From NCBI GenBank assembly GCA_902651635.1, contig CACRSC010000084.1:1201628-1265627 (forward strand): 64,000 nucleotides of DNA, given 5' to 3'. The DNA comes from Mastigamoeba balamuthi. Lineage: Eukaryota > Evosea > Mastigamoebida > Mastigamoebidae. How positions within the stretch are numbered: position 1 is the stretch's first letter; each line of letters opens with the position of its first letter. Shown here in pieces: positions 10,674 to 20,523 of the stretch. The notes beneath the pieces are model-generated. The model made no database searches. It saw nothing but the letters and a program-made list of their open reading frames with translations, and had not been told where the DNA came from. The position numbers were made by a program, and so were the translations under genes.

Positions 10674-10908
10674 GATGATATCAACGGCCCTTGCCATGTC
10701 TTAAAGCGAAATTGGAGAATTGTACAATCAGAAATGAAGAAACGTTTATCATTCAGAAACACAAAAATCAAAAAGCACCATTCCTGATTACACTGTCTCC
10801 ATTTCGTGGATTGGATTTGTGTTTCTGTCTGATCAACTTTTTCTCAATTCTGATTGTACAATTCTTCGATTTCACTTTGAGACGTGGCAAGGGCCGTTGG
10901 TATCATCC
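10674..10908. repeat. 61-bp inverted repeat in the surface-protein A promoter region
   Basis: 10674-10734 and 10848-10908 are reverse complements at about 90% identity, separated by about 113 bp. The right arm is the block conserved upstream of the second surface-protein gene (18,660-18,710). The left arm is therefore an inverted extra copy of that regulatory block. Confidence 0.75.
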
Positions 10909-10963
10909 GATTTTAACCACTTAATTATCTTAGGCTTGACCGTCAAACTACACCAACACTCTG
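10830..10963 (+). promoter_or_regulatory. Upstream block shared by both surface-protein genes
   Basis: This matches 18,630-18,763 at the same distance from the start codon. The best-conserved part reads CTCAATTCTGA, then CAATTCTTCGATTTC, then ACGTGGCAA-GGCCGTTGG. It is probably the promoter of the family, although it could simply be part of the duplicated unit. Confidence 0.5.
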
Positions 10964-12637
10964 ATGTACTCGGTAACAAGGGCAGGGGTAAGCATGATCG
11001 TGCTGCTGCTGGTCCTATCAGGCCTTGTTGCACAAGCACAAGAGAGAGATGCCACCGCGGTGACCAAGAGGTTCGGGTCCACTGACCAGCCGCAGAACGA
11101 GCTATGGTCCAAAAGACTCGAGATGACCATGAGGCAATCCGTGGCAATCCCATTCGAGGTTGTTCCTGATGTAAAACTGGATGTGATGTTCCGGGCCATA
11201 TCCATGTCTGTTACTATGCTCTGGGACAGCACTGAGATCAATGTTTGGAATGTGGTTAAGGACAGAATGACAGATGTGAAAATGGGCCTGTTTTACAACG
11301 GATTTGTGGACCCGTTGGACCACGTTTTCCGTATTCTTGCACCACTGCACACGAGCAATAGTACGAAGGACAGGCAGTTGTGTGTTAGTGTTCTGAAAAA
11401 AGCGATCAGTACATGTAATGACATCAAGAACATTTATAAGCAATTCCCGCTGTCCTTCCAGATAATGCACCTCGCAATCACGATGGCTCACGAGCACATG
11501 ATGTTGTATAGGTCACTCTGCGTGCTCTCAAATAGTAGTGATGAGTTTGCCAAATGCAAGGAGGGGATGCTCTTCACTTACAATAGTTATGCAGACATGC
11601 TTCAGTCGTTCTGGAAGAATTGGGTTCCTTTTCGCAAGTCATACATCATTGACAAAGATCATAAAGAAACTTGTAACTCGGAGGCCACAATAGTGGACGA
11701 ATACCCCAACACTGTTACCCACAAAATCAGGTGGTTCAGTACCAGTATTACGCCACAGGATTACATTCCTGTGAAGGACAATGCTGTTGTATCATTCCAG
11801 ACGCGTGCCCTGTCCCAAGCCCTGTCCCAACTCGCAGTTCCAGCTGCCGCACTCAGGAACTACTTGTGGCCATTGTATCACCCAGAGCTGAAGACTTGGA
11901 TGACCTCGATGACTGTCGAACCCATAAGTGAGTGGACGTTGCAAGACAGCAATGGCAGAACAGACCCAGCAAGCATCTCATATGATAGAATGCCAACAGA
12001 GACTATCGCCTCCAAGGACAGCCCTGTGTGTGTGTGGTGGAACTCTGATGGGGTGATTCGCATAACCCAGAAGGACTTTGTCCAGATCAAGGCGCACGAC
12101 GTGACAGTGCAGTGCGTGGATGGATCGTCTGTGGGAGGCACCATCCTGTTCTTCGACAAGTCCAACAAGTTGATGGGACTCAAGTGGCTCAAGAACGATG
12201 GGTCTTTCACTGATGTCTTCGGGAAGGAGACTGGCATCACGTACCAGCACATTTCTGGAACACATCCAACAGAGTGGCGCCTGACCAGTGTCAAGACGTG
12301 GAGGTCGGATGACAATCTTGCTGAGGGCGTTGTCAAGCAGGTGGGACTCAACTACGCACTGGTTGGAACACTGTTTGGTCGCTGCCCTGCTGGGACCACG
12401 GACGATGACAAGGACCAGACAACGCCCTGCACTGTGTGCACTGCAAGTGGGATCTTCGTTCCAGAGGGCAGCGTTCTGCCCTGCAATAGCGATGTGTTCA
12501 TATGCCCCAAGGGTACTTCTGACGATGACATCAACGCAGCCACACCATGTGTCAATCAGACTGGAGCAGCTGGTGGCCTGAATGATGTCTCTCTGGTGAT
12601 TGCTCTTTGCACCATCTTCGTTGCCGCTACCCTATGA
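10964..12637 (+). CDS. GPI-type cell-surface protein A (557 aa)
   Basis: Single exon. A signal peptide (SMIVLLLVLSGLVAQA) starts either at residue 1 or at Met 11. Residues about 30-330 look mainly helical, with several Asn-X-Ser/Thr sites. A more beta-like part follows, then two short Cys modules near the C-terminus (CPAGTTDDDKD-TPC and CPKGTSDDDI-TPC), and a hydrophobic tail after GAAGG that resembles a GPI-attachment signal. No known enzyme motif is visible. The paralogue at 18,764 has exactly the same length, offset 7,800 bp, with no indels. Nucleotides 11,966-12,363 are identical in both while the 5' thousand bases differ often. The helical part faintly recalls the N-terminal bundle of pore-forming proteins, too weakly to call. 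Function unknown; outer-membrane location inferred. Confidence 0.8.
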   Translation: MYSVTRAGVSMIVLLLVLSGLVAQAQERDATAVTKRFGSTDQPQNELWSKRLEMTMRQSVAIPFEVVPDVKLDVMFRAISMSVTMLWDSTEINVWNVVKDRMTDVKMGLFYNGFVDPLDHVFRILAPLHTSNSTKDRQLCVSVLKKAISTCNDIKNIYKQFPLSFQIMHLAITMAHEHMMLYRSLCVLSNSSDEFAKCKEGMLFTYNSYADMLQSFWKNWVPFRKSYIIDKDHKETCNSEATIVDEYPNTVTHKIRWFSTSITPQDYIPVKDNAVVSFQTRALSQALSQLAVPAAALRNYLWPLYHPELKTWMTSMTVEPISEWTLQDSNGRTDPASISYDRMPTETIASKDSPVCVWWNSDGVIRITQKDFVQIKAHDVTVQCVDGSSVGGTILFFDKSNKLMGLKWLKNDGSFTDVFGKETGITYQHISGTHPTEWRLTSVKTWRSDDNLAEGVVKQVGLNYALVGTLFGRCPAGTTDDDKDQTTPCTVCTASGIFVPEGSVLPCNSDVFICPKGTSDDDINAATPCVNQTGAAGGLNDVSLVIALCTIFVAATL

Positions 12638-13571
12638 AATGCCAACAAAATCCCACGCCACGACATGGTCTGATTCCCTCTGCGCCCTGCAATCCAAGTA
12701 AACGGGACTTTGATTCTTTGAATTGCGTTTCTTTGAACTGATTATCTCGCCTACGACTACGTGGAATTGCTCTCTTCCATTTCTGCTTCTTTAAGCTTTA
12801 TTTTGTAATTCGCACAGGATTTCATTTGTGGTAATTCTTCCTTTAGAAGAACACAGAGTGTTAATGATGAAGTGGGGGGGGGGGGGGGTAGGCATGCACA
12901 GCAAACACTCGACCCAGAAGCCCCTTCCTGCAGTGAAACAATCATCCTGCATGCGCAACATTTTCTCAGCTTCTGGTCCGACGCACACTCTGTGAGAATT
13001 ATCTGAGTCTTGAATCATCCCCGGCCGTGAGACGAGTTGATCAGAAAAGGTAACAGTCAGAAAGCTGTTGATCAACCGAAGCACATAGGGGGCAACACTG
13101 ACCAGATGGACAGTGTCCAATAAGCAAAGGCTCTCCATCACACCGTTTGCCACCGAAGCGTTGTGTCACATGCGTCGTTCAGGCCTTCCTGAAGAGCAAA
13201 GGACAGTCTCTGGGGCCGACAGACCGTTACTACAACATGCTGACTGTGAGTACCTCCTGCCCGCCGTGCAGTTCTAGCTTGAACGACGGCCACTCTGGAG
13301 AATACTCATCGACTTCATCGGAGCACTCTTGGAGTTCAAGGAGGAGAAATACCATACAGAGCCAGAACAAGGGGATGCTCCCAAAATAAAGCTGCTGTGC
13401 AAGGATCCTGCTGAGTTGGCATCAAAGTCGATGGGAAAAGTGTACAAGAATAATATACATGTGTACTCCACTGGAAGCTGAAATGGTTCTAGAACTAGCA
13501 GGGAGGAAGAAAGGAACACGAACTGGGCAGTGCTACAGGATGGCCCGTGAATGTGGTGCCACTCCGAAATA
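12638..13571. other. Spacer with a 15-G run and a gene relic
   Basis: 3' flank of surface protein A and of the oppositely oriented PPY/UBR copy 3. It has a run of 15 G at 12,874-12,888 and the relic listed next. Short plus-strand segments between 13,147 and 13,571 contain DRYY and similar words that might be transposase debris, but nothing aligns well enough to name. Confidence 0.45.
13040..13150 (-). pseudogene. Small relic of a PPY/UBR-family C-terminal half
   Basis: The minus strand encodes LVSVAPYVLRLINSFLTVT, which matches the family's helical region (VAPAVLRSINGLMTIT in the relic at 20.5 kb, VLRSINSLLTIT in copy 1). Only about 35 residues are recognisable. Confidence 0.6.
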
Positions 13572-16493
13572 TCAATGCCAAATATTCTGCTGGTTGTGCT
13601 TCTTCTCACGACTCCGGCGAGTTTCTGTGCAGGAGCAACAGCAAATGCTCGGTAGGAACCGCCAGTCATAGAGTGTGTGCCCCTTGTGGCACTTCGAGGC
13701 ACAGACTATGCACACGCCCTTGCAGACATCACTCGCAAAGCACGTCCTGCAGAACACTACCCACTGGGACACTGTACACTGGCTGTATCCCGCCTTGGAT
13801 TCGTCACTCGAACCAGTGCAGGTAGCAGTACACCTCGCAGCAGCCACGCAGGGGAGCTCCCTCCTCTCAAAGACTGCAATGAGGCTCTCTCTCTGTGCCA
13901 GCTCACGGCCATCACTGCAGGTCTGTGCTGCATAGCAGACCTTCTGTGTGAATCCCCAGCATTGTACTTCCTCGTACAGCCTCTCCGCCGAGCAATCAGG
14001 GTCAACACTTCGACCTGCCCTCGCAGTGGCGTTGCACAGGACACGATACCACACCATCCGCGAAGGAATTGCGTTCTTGTCAATGTCAGCACCCAACATC
14101 GCCAGCGGAACAACGTCGGCCGAAAGCACGCGCCCCGTAGCGCTGGGGTGGGACAACAGCATGGACAGAAGAGCGCCTGCTGCTGGGCACAGCAGCTCAA
14201 GTGATTTGGGGTGCGCCCGTGACACGACCGCTTGAGCCAGCTCCCTGACAAACGGCGAGTCCCACAGCAGTGGCATCAGGTCGCAGGCCTCGGACATGGC
14301 CAGCAGAGCGCTGGCGACAACCTGAGGGTAGCGCGCAGTGTTCTGTTGCAGCAGGCACGACATGGCCCTCAGGGCCTGAGCGTGCACAAGAGGGTCGGCA
14401 GCTCTTATGGTGTCGCTGTCCACCTGGTACAGGCGAAAAAGCGCTGCATCCACAGTTTCCTGCGCGATTGTCTCCACCACTGACGACCACCTCAGAATCG
14501 CCTCGACAGCACCACACTGCCAGGCCATCCGCCGCAGGTGCCGTGACAGACGGACGATGCTGCACAGGAGCAGGCAGACGTTTCCACTGAGCTCCCGAGT
14601 CAGGCCGTTGCGATGCGAGAGGGCCACAAGGGTTGCGAGAAGATCTTCAGGCACGTGCGCGCTGTCCCACGACCAGCTGACGTACCTGAGCAACCATACC
14701 GCCCAGAACACTTCTTTGTCGTTCAATGCCTCGATGGAGTTGCCGTCCTTGGTAAGAAAGTGTAGCCAGACGAAGGTGGCTGACGCACAATGTGAGCGCA
14801 TCAACGCTATGGAGGGCATCGTGGCAAGGCACCGTTTGCGAATAGCCTTGGCGGCTCGAGCCATTGCTTCCCCGTCCGCTACTAGCACCGACTCCATGCC
14901 TGCCAAAGCTGTCGCCACTGAATCTGGGCTATCTGGATCGAACCCCAGGCTGTATGGCGGCTCCGCGAGTGCGCACACCACTTCTGCGTGGCCGCTCATG
15001 CACGCAGAGAACAGGCACATGTTTCCATTGAGAGATGCGTCCCAGTGGCACATGCAGTAGGGCTCCTGCGCAAGTGCCCGAACGGCCCCGACGTTTCCCG
15101 CCTCACACGCTGAGCGCAACGCCTGTGACTCTCTGGCCTCTGCCTGGCCAAGGCAATACGGTGGCTTTGCGAGCTCCACGAGCACCCCTTCGTTGCCACC
15201 CGTGCAGGCTTTCCGGAGAGCATTGCATGAATCCGCAGTGGCGTCGCTGCGGCCACAGTTGAAGGGCTCCTGAGCCAGCCGCCTGACAACGTCGGAGCGT
15301 CCTCGGGAGCAGGCAGTGGAGAGAAGAAGCTTCCTATCCCATTCCAGGGTTGCCACCGCGAGACAGTACGGCGGGCCTAAAAGCGTGTCGATGACTTCCG
15401 CGCTGCCCTCGCCGCACGCAGAAAGCAGCGCATCTGTGCCTGCAGCGCCGATGCCGAGGCTGTAGGGCGGCAGTGCGAGCCTCCGAAGCGGCTCTGCACT
15501 GCTGCACCGACAGGCAGCCCAAACGGCTCCACCGTCGCCGAACAGCGCATGGTCGCCGTTGAGGTTGTAGGGGTCAGAGGCGAGCACGTCGAGCACAGCG
15601 ACGCTGCAGCATCCATCCACCAGCGCGTCGCACTTGATTGCGTCCTGCTGCCTCAGGCAGAAGGGCGGCCGCGACAGACGGGAGACGATGTCTGCGCACC
15701 CCGCAGTGCACGCGTACTTGAGGGCCGAGTAGTGAGTCACGACCATGTCCCGGTGGCACAACCCGAAGGGGGGCCTCGCGAGAGCCTCGACGACGCCCAG
15801 GCAGCCCGACTGGCACGCGCAGTCGAACGCGCACAGCCTGGGACCGGCATCCCTGGCCAGAGCGTGCTTGCGGCCCAGGCCGTAGGGCGCAGCACCGAGG
15901 ACGCACACAGCCTCTGCCGACCCGCTGGAGCACGCTGCCCGCAGGGCGGCCTCCAGCGAACGCTGAGACCCAGTGTGAGCACTGAAGGGCGCGACCGAGA
16001 GCTCTCGAGCAAAGAGCGCAGCCCTGGGGCCCCCGGTCCTGCACGCCCTCACCAGCGCCTCCCCCGACGCCCTCTGGAGGGCCCCCGGGGGCAGGTCGTC
16101 GAGGAAGGCGGTGGCGAGGAGGCGGAGGTTGTCGAAGGGGACGAGCGGGGCAGCAGAGGCAGCAGAGAACACACGCGAGAGCACACACGAGGGCATGCAC
16201 AGCGCCACGCCCAGCCCAGGGCACCGCCTGACCAGCTGTCCCAGGGGCGCAGCCGTCTGCCGGGTGGCGAGGTGGAGCAGCAGGGCCTCTGCGGGGGAGA
16301 CGTTGGGCGTGGAGCAGTGCAGGGCGATGCGCAGGAAGCAGGGGGCGCTGAGGGCAGCGGCAAACGACATGGCCAGCGAGCACAGGTCCCCTGCGTCCAC
16401 CATGCGGGGCACGACGCTCTGCCGCAGCACCCACGCCGCCGACAGCGCTCGCTCGCACTCGGCAGGCAGCACTGGGCAGGACGCAGCGCTCAT
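13572..16493 (-). CDS. PPY-repeat / UBR-finger protein, copy 3 (intact)
   Basis: Single exon of 973 residues. The start MSAASCPVLPAE (16493) is chosen by alignment with copy 2. The N-terminus ALSAAWVLRQSVVPRMVDAGDLCSLAMSF resembles a degenerate F-box. About eleven ankyrin-like repeats follow, each with PPY, PPF or a variant (RPPFGLCHRD, LPPYSLGIGA, KPPYCLGQAE, EPPYSLGFDPD). Then comes a helical stretch. The C-terminus has the Cys/His pattern of a UBR box (CRTCFASDVCKGVC, CASKCHKGH, CCCSC), similar to the finger of human FBXO11. This is the only fully intact finger-bearing copy here. Inferred role: recognising substrates for ubiquitin-dependent turnover. Whether the repeats are true ankyrins needs structure prediction, because the canonical G-TPLH motif is missing. 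Confidence 0.85.
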   Translation of the reverse strand: MSAASCPVLPAECERALSAAWVLRQSVVPRMVDAGDLCSLAMSFAAALSAPCFLRIALHCSTPNVSPAEALLLHLATRQTAAPLGQLVRRCPGLGVALCMPSCVLSRVFSAASAAPLVPFDNLRLLATAFLDDLPPGALQRASGEALVRACRTGGPRAALFARELSVAPFSAHTGSQRSLEAALRAACSSGSAEAVCVLGAAPYGLGRKHALARDAGPRLCAFDCACQSGCLGVVEALARPPFGLCHRDMVVTHYSALKYACTAGCADIVSRLSRPPFCLRQQDAIKCDALVDGCCSVAVLDVLASDPYNLNGDHALFGDGGAVWAACRCSSAEPLRRLALPPYSLGIGAAGTDALLSACGEGSAEVIDTLLGPPYCLAVATLEWDRKLLLSTACSRGRSDVVRRLAQEPFNCGRSDATADSCNALRKACTGGNEGVLVELAKPPYCLGQAEARESQALRSACEAGNVGAVRALAQEPYCMCHWDASLNGNMCLFSACMSGHAEVVCALAEPPYSLGFDPDSPDSVATALAGMESVLVADGEAMARAAKAIRKRCLATMPSIALMRSHCASATFVWLHFLTKDGNSIEALNDKEVFWAVWLLRYVSWSWDSAHVPEDLLATLVALSHRNGLTRELSGNVCLLLCSIVRLSRHLRRMAWQCGAVEAILRWSSVVETIAQETVDAALFRLYQVDSDTIRAADPLVHAQALRAMSCLLQQNTARYPQVVASALLAMSEACDLMPLLWDSPFVRELAQAVVSRAHPKSLELLCPAAGALLSMLLSHPSATGRVLSADVVPLAMLGADIDKNAIPSRMVWYRVLCNATARAGRSVDPDCSAERLYEEVQCWGFTQKVCYAAQTCSDGRELAQRESLIAVFERRELPCVAAARCTATCTGSSDESKAGYSQCTVSQWVVFCRTCFASDVCKGVCIVCASKCHKGHTLYDWRFLPSICCCSCTETRRSREKKHNQQNIWH

Positions 16494-17092
16494 CCGTTGG
16501 ATATTTGTGTTGATTTCTCTATGTCGTTTTTCCCTATCCAGCACAGGGAGATACTCAGACCTGTGCGACTTCCACGGAGGCAGCCTGCGCCCCGTGCCAT
16601 GCACTAGCAGGGGTTGGAGCTTGCCAGGATTGTGCTCATTCTATGGGGTGAATGAACCGTGGCTGACAGACCTGAGAAGAGCAAATGGCGGGTCCCTTTT
16701 CTTGCCTCAAGGGAATCGAGCCATAAGGCAAGCAAGCACCTCACAGCTCGCGGGCGACGCTGGGCATCAGCCCCGAGTCTTCGGTGTGTCTGTGGCGCCA
16801 AGGCGGATTGGCGTCGGCCAACGCTGAGGTTCTCTGCCCGTGTGCCACGACGTAACATTTAGGGCGAGCCTCGCACTGCGCGGCACAAGGAGCTACTGAC
16901 GGCTTGTGCGATGGACCAGCACGTGCTGCGACTGTTGGATGTGGCCCGGACGATCGTCGACCTCCGGCTGCGAGTAGGGTTCCGAGGACGACGCTCCGCG
17001 TGTCTTTCAAATCCCAACTCGGATTCAAAAATCTGCTCGAATACCGAACTCATTTTATTCAGAATTTTCTCAGCCGGAGAAGCTTGACGGAG
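16494..17092. other. Divergent promoter region, PPY/UBR copy 3 (-) and lectin (+)
   Basis: Carries GGGAGATACTCAG at 16,546-16,557, a variant of the recurrent motif, and an A/T-rich stretch with CATTTTATTCAG about 40 bases before the lectin start. I see no gene. Confidence 0.4.
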
Positions 17093-17650
17093 ATGGCGCT
17101 CAGGTCCACTAGCAACGAGTACTTCTACATCGTGTCCGAGGCCAACCCGAACCTGGTCCTCGACATCGAGGGTTTGCTGCCCCGCTTTTCTCGTCTTCAC
17201 CGCAGCGGAGAACAGTGAAACCGATAGAAATCGAATCGTCCTCGACACCCTCTCACCTCCCCCTCGCTCCTCCACCACCGCCGCCGCCGCCACCACCACG
17301 CAGGCGGCCTCAAGACGTGCGGTGCCAGGCTGTGCATCTGGAACTTCATCGGCGGGGAGAACCAGCAGTTCAAGTTTGACGAGCACGGCCTCATCGAGTC
17401 GCGCAACAGCGGCCTCGTCCTCGACGTCGAGGGCGGCGCCGCCCAGGGCCGCAGGATCATCCAGTACCAGAAGCACGGCGGCGACAACCAGAAGTGGCGC
17501 CTGACCCAGAAAGGCACCATCCAGCTCGAGTCGGCGCTCCTCGTCATGGACATCGAGGGCGGCAACATGAACCCGGGCACCTTCATCTGCGCCTGGCCCC
17601 CGCACGGCGGCTCCAACCAGCGCTGGAGGATCGCCAACGCCTGGTACTGA
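17093..17650 (+). CDS. Small ricin-B-type beta-trefoil lectin (141 aa, two exons)
   Basis: Exon 1 is 17093-17171 and exon 2 is 17304-17650. The 132-bp intron ends in a CAG, and joining gives DIEG-GLKTCGARLC in frame. The product is one complete beta-trefoil with three Q-x-W-type repeats: QQFKF, QKWRL, QRWRI, each preceded by an LDIEG or LDVEG turn. There is no signal peptide, so it is predicted cytosolic or non-classically secreted. The family binds galactose-type or other glycans; the specificity cannot be read here. A long open frame runs across it on the opposite strand and is discarded because the trefoil signature lies on plus. Confidence 0.85.
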
Positions 17651-18763
17651 AGCTCCGCGCTCGTTTAAGCTCTGCCGTGCCCCTCCTTTCCCTGTGTTGA
17701 GCATCTGAGCACGGAAACGAATGGTTCTGTCCGCTCCCTTGGTGCAAACAAGCCAAAGCAGACATTGTCCCCCCGGCCCTGAGCGCCTCCGTGAGTTTTC
17801 CTACGGCCACTTCAGTGCCGGACGCCTCGGTGGGGCCGAGGAGACAGAACAGACCTCACAGGTTCTCGGTGAGTGACTTCACAGGACGAAACACCCTCCT
17901 TGGGGATCTCCCTCTCGGGGGGGTGCTTCGTCCCAGTGTGCACTCCCACATAAGGGGGCACTCCTGAGGGAACCTTGGATATTCTCCCAGAGTGCCCCCG
18001 GGGTCACTCCAGGGGACTCGGGGATAAGGACCAGCTTTGAGGGCACCCCGGGAGCAACACCCACCTTTTCTCAGGCAGAGAGGCGGGGATCCCAGGTGTA
18101 CACACCAGACCTGCGGCGGTGATGGTGCGAAAAGGAAGAACCCTCTACGCACTCGGGATCCTCGGTCCAGAAGTCCAGTAATAAGGTTGCACAATTGTTT
18201 CGGTGGAAAGGGGGGCTCGCTGGAGCACCGACGCAATGCACAGTACGACAGAAAATGCCGAACGTGGTGTTAAACGCTCCATCCTACAGGGGTATGAACT
18301 CCATGCCAACAGGAAATGCGGTTCGACAATTCTGAGGATCTATGAGAAACCAAAGTAATTGTGGAGGGCAGGTTGAGGGCACAGGGCGTAGAGGACCTAT
18401 CGGTGTAGTGCACATGATTAGAGACTGAGATTCTGTGCACATGCAGTTATGCGATCATGACCGATATTGTGTCACCCACAGTTGGTGCCGAACGGGTAAT
18501 ATCGGTCTTCGAAAAATGAAACACAGACTGTTTTTCCTTGTCCACTCTCAAAGAAATGAACCGAAAATTAAGCTCCAGTACTCTGCCTCCGCTTCACATT
18601 TGGTGTTTATGCCTGTGATTGAGTGGATATCAACTTTACCTCAATTCTGAATGTCCAATTCTTCGATTTCGCTTTGGCACGTGGCAACGGCCGTTGGTGA
18701 CATCCGATTCTTCCCAGTTAATTTTTTGCAGGCTTCACATTACACCAGTTTGCCAACAAGCTG
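17651..18763. other. Spacer upstream of surface protein B
   Basis: No gene is supported. The last 130 bases are homologous to the upstream block of surface protein A. The rest (17,700-18,600) holds short open stretches without recognisable features. Confidence 0.45.
18630..18763 (+). promoter_or_regulatory. Shared surface-protein upstream block, copy B
   Basis: Counterpart of 10,830-10,963, with the same CAATTCTTCGATTTC and ACGTGGCAA-GGCCGTTGG words at the same spacing. Here there is no inverted second copy. Confidence 0.5.
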
Positions 18764-20437
18764 ATGTACTCTGTAACAAGCACAGGAGTAAACATGATCC
18801 TGCTGCTGCTGGTCCTATCGGGCTGTGTTGCACAAGCACAGGAGAGAATTGCAACCGTGGTGACCAAGAGGTTCGGGTCCACCGACCAGCCGCAGAACGA
18901 GCTATGGTCTAAAAGGCTCGAGATGACCATGAGACAGTCCGTGGCAATCCCATTAGAGGTTGTCCCTGACGAAAAACTGGGTGCCGTGTTCCGGACAATT
19001 TCCATGTCTGTTAGCACGCTCTGGGACACCAGTGAGGTCAATGTGTGGAACGTGGTCAAAGACAGAATGACGGAGATGAAAATGGACAGTTTTTACAGTG
19101 GATGGGTGGACCCGTTGGATCACCTTTCGAGTATTCTCGCACCTCTGCATACGAGTAATAGCACACAGGACAGGCAATTGTGCAGCAGTATTCTGACAAA
19201 GGCGATCACTACATGCAACAATATAAAGGCTGAATATGAGCTCAATCCGAAATCCTTCCAGATGATGCACCTTGCAATCACGATGGCTCACGAGCACCTG
19301 ATGCTGTATAGGTCCCTTTGCGTTCTCTCAAATAGCAGTGGCCAGTTTGCGGTGTGCAAGGAGGGAATGCTATTGGTATACAGCAGCTATGCAGATATGC
19401 TTCAGAAGTTCTGGGAGTATTGGGTGCCCTTTCGCAAGTCATACATCATTGACAAAGATCAAAAAGAATCTGCTAACTCGTGGGCCTCAATAGTGGACGA
19501 ATATCCCAACGCTGTCACCCACAAAATCAGGTGGCACAGCAGCGGTTTTCAAGGTCAGAACTACATTCCGGTGAAAGATAATGCTGTGGTGTCCTTCCAG
19601 ACGCGAGCTCTGTCCCAAGCCTTGTCCCAACTTGCAGTTCCCGCTGCCGCACTCAGGAACTACTTATGGCCATTGTATCACCCAGATCTCAAGCCATGGA
19701 TGACCTCGATGACTGTCGAACCCATAAGCGAGTGGACGTTGCAAGACAGCAGTGGTGATACAGATCCAGCAAGCATCTCATATGATAGAATGCCAACAGA
19801 GACTATCGCCTCCAAGGACAGCCCTGTGTGTGTGTGGTGGAACTCTGATGGGGTGATTCGCATAACCCAGAAGGACTTTGTCCAGATCAAGGCGCACGAC
19901 GTGACAGTGCAGTGCGTGGATGGATCGTCTGTGGGAGGCACCATCCTGTTCTTCGACAAGTCCAACAAGTTGATGGGACTCAAGTGGCTCAAGAACGATG
20001 GGTCTTTCACTGATGTCTTCGGGAAGGAGACTGGCATCACGTACCAGCACATTTCTGGAACACATCCAACAGAGTGGCGCCTGACCAGTGTCAAGACGTG
20101 GAGGTCGGATGACAATCTTGCTGAGGGCGTTGTCAAGCAGGTGGGACTCAACTACGCACTGGTGGGCACACTGTTTGGTCGCTGCCCTGCTGGGACCACG
20201 GACGATGACAAGGACCAGACAACGCCCTGCACTGTGTGCACTGCAAGTGGGATCTTCGTTCCAGAGGGCAGCACTCTGCCCTGCAACAGCGATGTGTTCA
20301 TGTGCCCCAAGGGTTCTTTCAAAGATGACCACAGCGCAGCCACACCATGTGTCAATGATACTGGTGCAGCTGGAAGCCTGAATGGTGTCTCTCAGGTGAT
20401 CGCTCTTTGCACCATCATCGCTGCCGCTGCCATGTGA
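18764..20437 (+). CDS. GPI-type cell-surface protein B (557 aa)
   Basis: Paralogue of the protein at 10,964: same length, signal peptide (NMILLLLVLSGCVAQA), helical N-terminal domain, two C-terminal Cys modules (CPAGTTDDDKD, CPKGSFKDDHS) and hydrophobic tail (VIALCTIIAAAAM). Residues about 335-467 are encoded by DNA identical to copy A. The N-terminal domain differs much more: one sampled 60-base line differs at about 15 positions, another at 6. The pattern fits gene conversion keeping the middle identical while the exposed N-terminal part diverges. The family's function is not known to me. Confidence 0.8.
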   Translation: MYSVTSTGVNMILLLLVLSGCVAQAQERIATVVTKRFGSTDQPQNELWSKRLEMTMRQSVAIPLEVVPDEKLGAVFRTISMSVSTLWDTSEVNVWNVVKDRMTEMKMDSFYSGWVDPLDHLSSILAPLHTSNSTQDRQLCSSILTKAITTCNNIKAEYELNPKSFQMMHLAITMAHEHLMLYRSLCVLSNSSGQFAVCKEGMLLVYSSYADMLQKFWEYWVPFRKSYIIDKDQKESANSWASIVDEYPNAVTHKIRWHSSGFQGQNYIPVKDNAVVSFQTRALSQALSQLAVPAAALRNYLWPLYHPDLKPWMTSMTVEPISEWTLQDSSGDTDPASISYDRMPTETIASKDSPVCVWWNSDGVIRITQKDFVQIKAHDVTVQCVDGSSVGGTILFFDKSNKLMGLKWLKNDGSFTDVFGKETGITYQHISGTHPTEWRLTSVKTWRSDDNLAEGVVKQVGLNYALVGTLFGRCPAGTTDDDKDQTTPCTVCTASGIFVPEGSTLPCNSDVFMCPKGSFKDDHSAATPCVNDTGAAGSLNGVSQVIALCTIIAAAAM

Positions 20438-20523
20438 GGAACAACAAAGCCCGACGAAGTGTGTGGTTTTCTTCCCCCTCTTCGCCAAGAAATTGAAAAT
20501 ATAAAGACGGAACTCTGAAATGT

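Larger units (their letters stand above)
9974..10963. other. Divergent intergenic region, PPY copy 2 (-) and surface protein A (+)
   Basis: It holds the presumptive promoters of both flanking genes. The left part carries the AATATCTC-like motif, the middle is A+T-rich, and the right half contains a 61-bp inverted repeat and a block shared with the second surface-protein gene. I see no gene in it. Confidence 0.5.

Noticed and set aside
10964-12637. Resemblance of the surface proteins' helical domain to pore-forming toxin N-terminal bundles
   Set aside because: Only a short stretch around LAITMAHEHMMLYRSL is suggestive. There is no block structure, and the Cys modules and GPI-like tail point to a surface protein.
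13147-13571. Possible piggyBac-type transposase debris
   Set aside because: Only a DRYY-like word and short open stretches. Neither catalytic motifs nor terminal repeats could be found.
13572-16493. Canonical ankyrin repeats
   Set aside because: Spacing and helix pattern are ankyrin-like, but the G-TPLH signature is replaced throughout by PPY-x-L. I call them ankyrin-like only.
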